NCBI RefSeq assembly: GCF_009847015.1
Contig: NZ_WVEM01000006.1
Location: 124,001-188,000, forward strand
Source: Sunxiuqinia indica
GTDB lineage: Bacteria > Bacteroidota > Bacteroidia > Bacteroidales > Prolixibacteraceae
Direction: 5' to 3'
Length of the DNA: 64,000 bases
Shown: one piece after another, positions 54,621 to 62,578 of the stretch
Layout: every line of letters begins with the position of its first letter
Position numbering within the stretch: the stretch's first letter is position 1
Translations under genes and position numbers: made by a program
Notes under the pieces: generated by a model
What the model was told of the DNA's origin: nothing
Seen by the model: only the letters and a program-made list of their open reading frames with translations
Databases searched by the model: none

Positions 54621-55895
54621 ATGAACTTCAAAAAAAGAAATAGACGCAAAAAGAGTTGGGACAAATCCGATGAGGACTCCAAAACTAAGTTCATAAATAG
54701 TAAGAGTCAACGGAGGGGAAAACGTGGAGTTACAAAAAGCGCAATAGTAAAAGGAGCAGAAAATCGTCTTAAAAAATTCAGACAATCTACCATTTTGGCG
54801 GTTGCCGTTACAGGTTTTATACTTCTCCTGTTTTCAGGAGGTGATCTGGCATCCATGGAAGAACAAGCGCTTGCCAGCCAACCCGACACCACTGAAACTT
54901 TATCAACTGAGGTGGTAAAAAACTCCAGCACCCAAACCGAAAAAGCAGCAGACGAAGCCATTGGGGCAATTCAGAATATGTGGAACAGCTTTATCGTAAA
55001 CCTTCCAAAAATACTGATTGTCATCATCTGTCTAATACTGGCATGGTTGCTCATCCGGTTTATAAAAGCGATTTTGCGCCGATCATTCAGAGGATTAAAA
55101 AATATTGAGGGAATTACTACTCTTGTTTCCATTGCTATTTGGGTATTGGCCATTGGTGTGGTTTTTAGTATTGTGGCAGGAGATATTCGCGCACTTATCG
55201 GTTCATTCGGTCTTATTGGCCTAGCTTTATCTTGGGCTTTGCAAACTCCAATTGAAAGTTTTACGGGTTGGTTGCTCAACACCTTTCGCAGATATTACAA
55301 AGTGGGTGATCGAATTCGGGTGGGCGATGTTTTTGGCGATGTGTATCGGATTGATTTCCTTTCGACCACAGTATGGGAAATTGGCTCACCTTATCAACCG
55401 GGCTTTGTAAGCGCGGAACAGTCAACCGGGCGACTTGTAACCTTCCCAAATAATGAAATTCTGACCGGAACTGTTATTAATCTCACCGGCGATTTTCCTT
55501 TTGTATGGGACGAACTGGATGTGGTTATAGCCAACGAATCGGATATTCCGTTTGCCATAGAAGTGCTCGATAAAACAGCTAACGACGTGATCGGAAAATA
55601 TATGCGCGAACCGGCCAAACGTTATTCTAATATTTTGTATAAAGCAGGCCTAAATGAAGAAGTGTCCGAAAAGCCGGAAATATTTGTTGCGGCAAGTGAT
55701 TCATGGACCAACATAATTGTCCGCTATTTGGTTGGCGCACGCGAACGGAGAAAATGGAAAACTGATCTTCTGCTAAAAATTACTGCTGAAATCAACAAGG
55801 CAGAATACAAAAACAAAATTATCCCTGTTTATCCTCGGCAGCAAATCCAACTTATTGATACCGATGGTATTCCAGTGGGTCAAGGGAAAACGTGA
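54621..55895 (+). CDS. MscS-family mechanosensitive channel
   Basis: The 424-residue protein has a basic N-terminus (about 1-50), a first hydrophobic segment (about 57-73), then two or three membrane helices (about 125-205). The pore region follows, IGSFGLIGLALSWALQTPIESFTGW, with the MscS middle domain YYKVGDRIRVGDVFGDVYRIDFL and the FPNNEILTG motif. It should open under osmotic down-shock in the inner membrane. The very basic first 40 residues are unusual. No operon partner is apparent. Confidence 0.9.
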   Translation: MNFKKRNRRKKSWDKSDEDSKTKFINSKSQRRGKRGVTKSAIVKGAENRLKKFRQSTILAVAVTGFILLLFSGGDLASMEEQALASQPDTTETLSTEVVKNSSTQTEKAADEAIGAIQNMWNSFIVNLPKILIVIICLILAWLLIRFIKAILRRSFRGLKNIEGITTLVSIAIWVLAIGVVFSIVAGDIRALIGSFGLIGLALSWALQTPIESFTGWLLNTFRRYYKVGDRIRVGDVFGDVYRIDFLSTTVWEIGSPYQPGFVSAEQSTGRLVTFPNNEILTGTVINLTGDFPFVWDELDVVIANESDIPFAIEVLDKTANDVIGKYMREPAKRYSNILYKAGLNEEVSEKPEIFVAASDSWTNIIVRYLVGARERRKWKTDLLLKITAEINKAEYKNKIIPVYPRQQIQLIDTDGIPVGQGKT

Positions 55896-55980
55896 GCAGG
55901 AATACTCTTTTCTTAATGGCAAAAGAGAAACGCTTTGTTGGATATTTTGAACGACATAACCGTGCTCATAAAAATTTAGC

Positions 55981-55994
55981 TTGCATGTAATAAT
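55981..55994 (+). promoter_or_regulatory. Shared palindromic motif upstream of the second ECF sigma gene
   Basis: TTGCATGTAATAAT lies 35 bases before the sigma factor's TTG start. Thirteen of its 14 bases recur at 57200-57213 before another gene of the cluster. The core is a near-palindrome (TTRCATGTAA), suggesting an operator or a sigma-specific promoter element. Confidence 0.5.
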
Positions 55995-56029
55995 CTTTGA
56001 TTTATGCCACCAACTAAATAAAAACAACA

Positions 56030-56521
56030 TTGAGTAGCGATTTTTATAATACATTTATTTTGCCGTTTGCCGGAATAATCATCAAGTTATGTCGGGCGTA
56101 TACGAATTCGCAAGAAGATTTCGAAGATTATTATCAAGAGGTCTGCTTACAAATATGGAGGAGTAAAGATAACTTTCGAGAACAATCGGAATGGAGTACC
56201 TGGGTTTACCGAATTTCGCTAAACGTTTGCTTGACCTTACTGAAGAAAAAGAAAAATAACAGGCAGCATTTTGTATCGGACTCTTTACCGACTGAAGAAA
56301 CTGAAGATAACTATGCATTTTCAGACGAATCTCTAGATCTGTTGTATATGGCTATTCGGAAACTATCAGAAATTGACAGAGCTATTATTATGCTTTATCT
56401 GGAAGAAAAATCCTATCAGGAAATTGCCGATATTATAGGAACAAACCCCAATAATATTGGTGTCCGTGTTCAACGAATAAAAACCAGACTAAAAAAAATA
56501 TTAGATGGAAAAATCAATTGA
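56030..56521 (+). CDS. ECF-type RNA polymerase sigma factor (TTG start)
   Basis: The 163-residue product has region 2 (FEDYYQEVCLQIWRSK and WSTWVYRISLNVCLT) and region 4 (LSEIDRAIIMLYLEEKSYQEIADIIGTNPNNIGVRVQRIKT; about 110-155). No ATG exists between the upstream in-frame stop (56015-56017) and the conserved region, so TTG at 56030 is the best start. The downstream membrane protein gene overlaps it by 17 bases and is probably its regulator. The motif at 55981-55994 may mark autoregulation. Confidence 0.9.
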   Translation: MSSDFYNTFILPFAGIIIKLCRAYTNSQEDFEDYYQEVCLQIWRSKDNFREQSEWSTWVYRISLNVCLTLLKKKKNNRQHFVSDSLPTEETEDNYAFSDESLDLLYMAIRKLSEIDRAIIMLYLEEKSYQEIADIIGTNPNNIGVRVQRIKTRLKKILDGKIN

Positions 56522-57161
56522 AAACATCTGGAAAGAAGGCTTTTTGAAAAGTGATGCCTTAGTTGCACCCAAAATAAACGATCTGTACAACAAAAAGTCA
56601 ATTCATATCATTGATAAATTCAAACGAATGTTTCGCATTAATTTAATTGCAATCGTTGTATTCTCTTTTGCTTTTTTAATTGTATCCTATTTTGTGGGAA
56701 TACCCTTAACGGGCGCCATATTTTTTGTAACACTTACCGTACTTGTTGTTATTAATAAAAGCTTGCTGAATGGGTTAGAGCGTATCGATAAAGGTGAAAA
56801 CAGCTATCAATACCTCAAAGAATTTGATCAGTGGATTAAAAAGCAGGTCGCAGTCAACAAACGGATATCAAAGGTTTTGTACCCGGTTATATTTATGTCG
56901 CTTATTTTAGGCTTTTGGTTTAAAGATGCTGAGGGTATCGCACTAGGCGAACGACTATTGAGTGAGGTTCTAAATCGTTTTCCTGATATGCACCTGATCT
57001 ACGGAATCCCATTAATAGGAATCGTTGTTCTAATTTTAGTTCTAGGTTTGTTGGCGTTTTTTGGTGGTCGAATTTACCAATGGGATTTAAACATTGTTTA
57101 TGGCAGGGTATTTAAAAAACTGGAAGAGTTAATGACTGATCTGGAAAGCTTAAACACTTAA
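56505..57161 (+). CDS. Four-helix membrane protein, probable regulator of the ECF sigma factor
   Basis: The 218-residue protein starts inside the sigma gene (17-base overlap), so the two are translationally coupled. A soluble N-terminus (about 1-42, ENIWKEGFLKSDALVAPKINDLYNKKS) precedes four predicted membrane helices (about 46-64, 66-84, 126-142 and 164-186). It resembles sigma-linked membrane proteins of Bacteroidota in which the N-terminal part holds the sigma factor. No zinc anti-sigma motif is present. The anti-sigma role is inferred from context. Confidence 0.65.
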   Translation: MEKSIENIWKEGFLKSDALVAPKINDLYNKKSIHIIDKFKRMFRINLIAIVVFSFAFLIVSYFVGIPLTGAIFFVTLTVLVVINKSLLNGLERIDKGENSYQYLKEFDQWIKKQVAVNKRISKVLYPVIFMSLILGFWFKDAEGIALGERLLSEVLNRFPDMHLIYGIPLIGIVVLILVLGLLAFFGGRIYQWDLNIVYGRVFKKLEELMTDLESLNT

Positions 57162-57199
57162 AAGCGGTCCGATTATAAGGGGTTAAAAAAAGACAAGCC

Positions 57200-57213
57200 T
57201 TACATGTAATAAT
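57200..57213 (+). promoter_or_regulatory. Shared palindromic motif upstream of the 57253 gene
   Basis: TTACATGTAATAAT lies 39 bases before the ATG at 57253 and matches the motif at 55981-55994 in 13 of 14 bases. It contains the perfect palindrome TTACATGTAA. Confidence 0.5.
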
Positions 57214-57252
57214 TATTGCTTTGAGCTACTAACCAGAAAAACATTATAAATT

Positions 57253-57705
57253 ATGACATTACAAGAAGCCTATAACCTTTTTGAACGTTTAAAAACCAAA
57301 ACAACGAATAAAGCTGAACGAAAGGTTTATGAGAAATTTACTCGTGTGCTTAGCAAACTGACAAGAACGGGGTTATCAGAGGAAGAAATTCAATCCATAG
57401 AAGTAGAACTTGATCGTTTGAATCTGGACTCAACCTCAGGGAACAGCAAAAAATACCATCAGAAAGCACTTAGGAATTTCGAAAAATATTTAAAGGACAC
57501 CTTCTCTTTAATTTCTAAAGGGTATTACACCAACCTGGGGATAGGCTTAGGATCATCTTTCGGAATTCTTTTGGGAATTGTGATTTTATCGAGTTTTGAG
57601 CGGTCATTAGGTATTGCCTATGGTATTTCTTTCGGAATGCTAATCGGCTTAATTATTGGTCGTAGCATGGATGGTAAGGCGGCAGCAGAAGGCAAAGTAT
57701 TATAA
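57253..57705 (+). CDS. Small membrane protein with glycine-zipper helices
   Basis: The 150-residue product has a helical, charged N-terminal part (about 1-92) and two C-terminal hydrophobic helices rich in small residues (about 96-115 and 119-138, GIGLGSSFGILLGIVI and YGISFGMLIGLIIGRSMDG), resembling glycine zippers. Similar proteins are common in Bacteroidota and have no known function. The motif at 57200 suggests it is controlled like the ECF sigma gene, so it may be part of that regulon. Confidence 0.7.
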   Translation: MTLQEAYNLFERLKTKTTNKAERKVYEKFTRVLSKLTRTGLSEEEIQSIEVELDRLNLDSTSGNSKKYHQKALRNFEKYLKDTFSLISKGYYTNLGIGLGSSFGILLGIVILSSFERSLGIAYGISFGMLIGLIIGRSMDGKAAAEGKVL

Positions 57706-58309
57706 TTAACACCGAAAAATTCAACAGGAATAAAAGCGCTTAACACAATTAAGTACCCGATTAACCGACAAAGAAAGTTCTACAGTGCCTCTCCCCTCCA
57801 TCGGTCTCCAATGAATTACCATGAGCGCTATACCTGAAAAACAATCAGGCATGCGTCGTTTTACCTATTGACAAAAATCTGTACTTTAAGCATTTTCCGA
57901 TAGCTCTCGGGAAAGTGTGGCCATTCCAGGATCAATAATATTCATAACTAATTTGCCAGTCAATTATTTGCAAAGTCTTGTTTTTTAAGTATGTTCGTAT
58001 GTTATTGAAAAATAACAGGCTTAAAGGCAAAGCTATTTATTCGTACTGCGAGAGCGCTGGCAGGCAACAATACCGTGTAGATAGATTGAAGTTAGATATT
58101 ACCAACAACAACATTTTGCTTCAGCTTCAGCTAAAAACATAGCCTCATCAGTGCAAACGTAAAAAGACGAATGGTATTTTAAATCAGCACAAAGTGTACC
58201 TTTTTTGAAAGGTTCGGTTGGCTCTGTCATTAGAATGATTACCTATTTCCAATAATGTTTTGTTAATTCTTAACGTTTTTTCTGCAGTAAAAAGATTTGT
58301 ATCTCGAAC
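57706..58309. other. 604-base interval without a supported gene
   Basis: The longest frame of note is a 47-codon ORF at 57999-58142 (MLLKNNRLKGKAIYS ...) with no recognised family and no promoter element close by. I see no terminator, repeat or RNA gene. Confidence 0.35.
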
Positions 58310-60619
58310 ATGCAAAATAAAAAACACAATAAGGATCGAATTCCTGATGAGAATGACTTTCAAGCTAACGATAGCCTTTATCGTGAAATATTTGAAAACT
58401 GTTCCGCTGCCATAGTGGTGTTTGAAGCCGATGCTGAAATTACAATGGTAAACGAGGCCTTTTGTAAATTAAGTGGCTATTCAAAAGAAGAACTAACAGG
58501 CACTAAGTGGACCGATAAAATGCCTCCTGAGGAAATCGAACGATTAAAGGAATATAACCGAAAAAGAAAGCTTGGTAGCCCCGATGTTCCGACTGAATAT
58601 GAAGCCGTCTTTTTTACCCGGGAAAAAAAACTTCGTTCAGCTCTTTTTTCTGCGTCACTAATTAAATCAAGTATGAGAACAGTTTTAACTGTGATTGATA
58701 TTAGTGAAAAGAAGCAAGCGCTGGAGAAACTACAAATAAGCGAAGAGCGATTTCGAACCATGGTAGAGTATGCCGCCGACATTGTTTTTTCGATCTCCAA
58801 AGATGCTGTTTTCACCTATATTTCCCCAAATTGGAAAGAAATCCTGGGCCACGATGTTGACGAAATTATCGGTACTTCCTTCATTCCACTCATCCATCCT
58901 AATGATATTGGAAGCTTAAGAACGAAGATGGCTAAGCATTTCTCAACCGGGAAAAAATTTAGCGGAGTTGAATATCGGGTAAAACATAAAAATGGGAGTT
59001 GGAGATGGCATTCAGCCAGCACATCCCCACTTGTCACGTCCGATGGAGAAATAAGCTCTTTAATTGGTATCGCCCGTGATATTACTGACAGAAAGAATAT
59101 GGAAGAGAGTTTAGCCGAAAACGAACTCTTTTTTAGAGAATCACAACAAGCAGCAAATATTGGTTCGTTCAAGTATAATATAGAAGAAAAATACATGGAA
59201 TTATCAGAAGTACTGGAAGATATTTATGGATTTGAGCGAAGCATTGATGAAAAAATTAATCATGACTGGGAGACCGTTTTGCATCCCGATGACCGGGAGT
59301 ATATTCAAAATTACCTCTGTGAAGTGATTATAGATAAACAAAAACAATTTAACGCAGAATATCGAATCATTCGAAGATCGAATAGTGAAACCCGCTGGGT
59401 TCACGGTATCGGCAAGCTTGTTTTCGATGAAAACCGGAAACCAAAATCATTAATAGGTACAGTCCAGGATATCACCTATCGGAAACGATCAGAACAAGCC
59501 CTTCGTGATCATCAGATTCAACTGAATATTGCTTTAAAAATTGCTCGTTTAGGTCCCTGGGAATTGAACATGGAAGAGAACTTATTTCATTTTAACGATA
59601 CGTTTTATTCCATTTTCAGAACCAACAGTCAGGAGATCGGCGGTAATACCATGACACCAGAAGAATATGCCAATAGATTTGTTTATCCGGATGATCGTTA
59701 CCTAGTTGCCCAGGAGACCGAGAAAGCAATGAATACCACAGATGCTGAATATACATGCCAAATAGAACACCGTATGCTGTACGCAAATGGCGAAATGGGC
59801 TATGTTGCTGTTCGATTTGCAGTTGTTAAAAATGACAAAGGAAAAACAATAAAGTGTTTTGGCCTCAACCAAGACATTACCTCAATTAGGAAAGCTGAAA
59901 ATAAGCTGAAAGAAAGTGAAGCTCAGCTTCGCGAATTAAATTCGATGAAAGATAAGTTTTTCTCCATCATTGCCCATGATTTAAAAAGCCCTCTTTCGGC
60001 AATTGCTGGTTTAAGCGAACTACTTGCGGAAAACGTAAACGCAAAGGATCTTGATGAAGTTGAAACATTATCAACCTTTATTTTACAATCCTCAAAGAAA
60101 GCAATTGAGCTACTTACCAATCTGATGGAGTGGTCGCGATCAGAAACAGGCAGAATGGAATTCACTCCTAAGAAGCTTTCACTGCACGAAACGATCAATA
60201 AAACAGTTGAAATTTTCACTCTTAATGCTCAAAGCAAAAGGATTACTATAAATAGTGATATTCCTGAAAGTCTATATGTCTTTGCTGATTTGGCTATGCT
60301 TAGTACCATTTTACGCAATCTGATTTCAAATGCGCTAAAGTTTACCTTTCCAAATGGAAAAATTGATATTTCTACTACGGAAAATAAAAATGAAGTAATT
60401 GTTGAAGTAGCTGATAATGGCAAAGGGATGTCTGAAGAGACAATAAAAAAATTATTTCGGATTGATGAAAATATATCTTCAATGGGGACCGAGAATGAAA
60501 AGGGAACCGGTTTAGGGTTGATTCTTTGTAAAGAATTTGTTGAAAGACATGGTGGTCGTATTTGGGTGAAAAGTGAAGAAGGTAAAGGCTCTAGTTTCTA
60601 TTTCTCTATTTCAAAATAG
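58310..60619 (+). CDS. Multi-PAS sensor histidine kinase
   Basis: The 769-residue cytoplasmic protein has four PAS/PAC units (about 25-135, 148-262, 275-393, 405-520; the middle ones with the PAS_3 signatures YRVKHKNGSWRW and YRIIRRSNSETRWVHG). HisKA follows with the phosphoacceptor in SIIAHDLKSPLSAI (about 547), then a HATPase domain (NLISNALKFTFPNG, DNGKGM, GTGLGLILCKEFV). No receiver or output domain is fused and no response regulator is adjacent. PAS_3 domains can sense redox or small ligands. The nitrate genes lie 570 bases downstream on the same strand, but a link is only positional. Confidence 0.92.
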   Translation: MQNKKHNKDRIPDENDFQANDSLYREIFENCSAAIVVFEADAEITMVNEAFCKLSGYSKEELTGTKWTDKMPPEEIERLKEYNRKRKLGSPDVPTEYEAVFFTREKKLRSALFSASLIKSSMRTVLTVIDISEKKQALEKLQISEERFRTMVEYAADIVFSISKDAVFTYISPNWKEILGHDVDEIIGTSFIPLIHPNDIGSLRTKMAKHFSTGKKFSGVEYRVKHKNGSWRWHSASTSPLVTSDGEISSLIGIARDITDRKNMEESLAENELFFRESQQAANIGSFKYNIEEKYMELSEVLEDIYGFERSIDEKINHDWETVLHPDDREYIQNYLCEVIIDKQKQFNAEYRIIRRSNSETRWVHGIGKLVFDENRKPKSLIGTVQDITYRKRSEQALRDHQIQLNIALKIARLGPWELNMEENLFHFNDTFYSIFRTNSQEIGGNTMTPEEYANRFVYPDDRYLVAQETEKAMNTTDAEYTCQIEHRMLYANGEMGYVAVRFAVVKNDKGKTIKCFGLNQDITSIRKAENKLKESEAQLRELNSMKDKFFSIIAHDLKSPLSAIAGLSELLAENVNAKDLDEVETLSTFILQSSKKAIELLTNLMEWSRSETGRMEFTPKKLSLHETINKTVEIFTLNAQSKRITINSDIPESLYVFADLAMLSTILRNLISNALKFTFPNGKIDISTTENKNEVIVEVADNGKGMSEETIKKLFRIDENISSMGTENEKGTGLGLILCKEFVERHGGRIWVKSEEGKGSSFYFSISK

Positions 60620-61186
60620 CATAATTACTACGCTGAATGTGAGAAGCCTTGAATTAACATCTAATGGATATTAAAGTAAAAGACACTGTTCGTAATCAAA
60701 CAGACAATTAACAGACTAAGAAACCCGTCCGCGTACCGCTATGCCTTAAGCTGATTCTATAGGCTATGATCCCAATCATCTTAAAATGGAGTTTCAAATT
60801 GCCTCGCATAGTATGCTGAGTAAACACCAGCTTTCAACTGACAAATAATCTTTTTGTTAGCGTTAAGTTAACAAAGCAATCAAAATGACAAGTTCATCCC
60901 TTTCAGTCAATCAAATAGAAATGCGAAGAATGATAAACGATAGTCGTTCTCAGCTTATTTACAACACATTAGTGGTGTTTCCCTAAATTAAACCATACAA
61001 TAAAGCGCTATTTTTTATGTCTTTTAACCATGTTTTACATGGTCATATTGCATCATATTATAAGCAATAATATCAATTTAATGTTTTATTAACAGATAAA
61101 ATGACAAAATGATAGCTTTCTTTCCATTTCTTTGAACAAACGTTTTAAGACAAAACGATCTTTAATAATTAAAAAAATAGAAGAGT
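60620..61186. other. Upstream region of the nitrate genes
   Basis: No gene is seen. Inverted repeats include ACCATG/CATGGT (61027-61032 with 61038-61043, loop TTTTA), about 145 bases before narK, and TTGTTA/TAACAA near 60855-60875. Either could be an operator for a nitrate- or redox-responsive regulator. No perfect TAnnTTTG is found close to the narK start. Confidence 0.35.
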
Positions 61187-62578
61187 ATGGGAAATTCTAA
61201 ATCACAAAAAGCGGCAAAAATTAACTTATTCAGTTTAAAGACCGTTCAGATGAGAACATTCCACATCACTTGGTTCTCATTCTTTTTATGCTTTTTCGGC
61301 TGGTTCGGAGTTGCCCCTTTAATGGCTGTTATACGAGAAGAGCTGCTTCTTTCGAAGTCGCAAGTCGGAAACATCATCATTTCATCGGTAATGATTACCA
61401 TTTTTGCCCGCCTGTTTATTGGTTGGCTTGCCGATAAAATCGGACCACGAATTACCTATACCTGGCTGCTCATTCTCGGATCAATTCCTGTCATGCTGGT
61501 GGGACTAAGCAATGACTACACCTCTCTGTTGATTTTCCGGCTGATGATTGGCGTCATAGGTGCCTCGTTTGTGATTACCCAATTCCATACTTCCCTCATG
61601 TTTGCGCCCAACGTGGTAGGAACAGCCAATGCTACAACTGCCGGCTGGGGAAACTTGGGTGGCGGTGTAACCCAAATGGTAATGCCCATAATTTTTGCAG
61701 CCTTATTAGGCTTCGGATTTATAGAAAGTCAGGCATGGAGACTGGCCATGATTGCCCCCGGGATATTTATGATCATCATGGGAATTGTCTATTATAAATA
61801 CACCACCGATACTCCGGAAGGCAATATAAAAGACCTTCGAAAAAAAGACCCCAATTTTGAGTTTAAGAAAAAGGCCGACAAAGGTGCCTTCTTGAATGCG
61901 CTAAAAGATTACCGCGTATGGGGCTTGTTTATAATTTATGGAGCTTGCTTTGGAATTGAACTAACCATCAATAATATCGCGTCACTCTATTATGTCGACT
62001 ATTTTAGTTTGGATGTAAAAACAGCAGGATTAATAGCCGGCTTGTTTGGACTGATGAACATATTTGCTCGTTCAGTTGGGGGAATATTGGGCGACAAATC
62101 AGGAATCAAATTTGGACTCAGAGGACGGGTCTACTTTCTATTTTTTACGCTGCTAATCGAAGGATTTGCAATCATGCTGTTCAGCAAAATGACCGTCCTA
62201 CCGCTTGCGATTGGATCAATGATTCTGTTTAGCCTCTTTGTTCAAATGTCAGAAGGGGCAACATTTTCTGTCGTGCCATTCATTAATAAAAAGGCTGTAG
62301 GTACCATCTCCGGAATTGTTGGAGCAGGCGGAAATGCCGGAGCTGTTGCTGCAGGATTCCTATTCAAAATGGAAGGGATATCCTATCCTCAGGCGCTTTT
62401 TATTATCGGGATGATTGTCGTTTGTATTTCACTCATCGCCTTTTTCATTCGTTTTTCTGAGGAAGCGGAACTGGAAGCCCAGACTGAAATGCAAGAGTTG
62501 ATAGACTTCAAAGAAAAATTGAAAGTTAATCCTGCCTATGCGTACAGCAACACTCAAAATACAATCAAAAAATATTAA
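61187..62578 (+). CDS. narK: Nitrate/nitrite transporter NarK (MFS)
   Basis: The 463-residue protein has twelve membrane helices and the nitrate/nitrite porter signatures: FFLCFFGWFGVAPLMA in the first helix, RLMIGVIGASFVITQFHTS, GWGNLGGG (first nitrate signature) and GIVGAGGNAGAVAAGF (second). It imports nitrate or exchanges it for nitrite. Its stop overlaps the start of the nitrate reductase gene (TAATG), so the two are coupled, which points to nitrate use by the downstream enzyme. Confidence 0.94.
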   Translation: MGNSKSQKAAKINLFSLKTVQMRTFHITWFSFFLCFFGWFGVAPLMAVIREELLLSKSQVGNIIISSVMITIFARLFIGWLADKIGPRITYTWLLILGSIPVMLVGLSNDYTSLLIFRLMIGVIGASFVITQFHTSLMFAPNVVGTANATTAGWGNLGGGVTQMVMPIIFAALLGFGFIESQAWRLAMIAPGIFMIIMGIVYYKYTTDTPEGNIKDLRKKDPNFEFKKKADKGAFLNALKDYRVWGLFIIYGACFGIELTINNIASLYYVDYFSLDVKTAGLIAGLFGLMNIFARSVGGILGDKSGIKFGLRGRVYFLFFTLLIEGFAIMLFSKMTVLPLAIGSMILFSLFVQMSEGATFSVVPFINKKAVGTISGIVGAGGNAGAVAAGFLFKMEGISYPQALFIIGMIVVCISLIAFFIRFSEEAELEAQTEMQELIDFKEKLKVNPAYAYSNTQNTIKKY

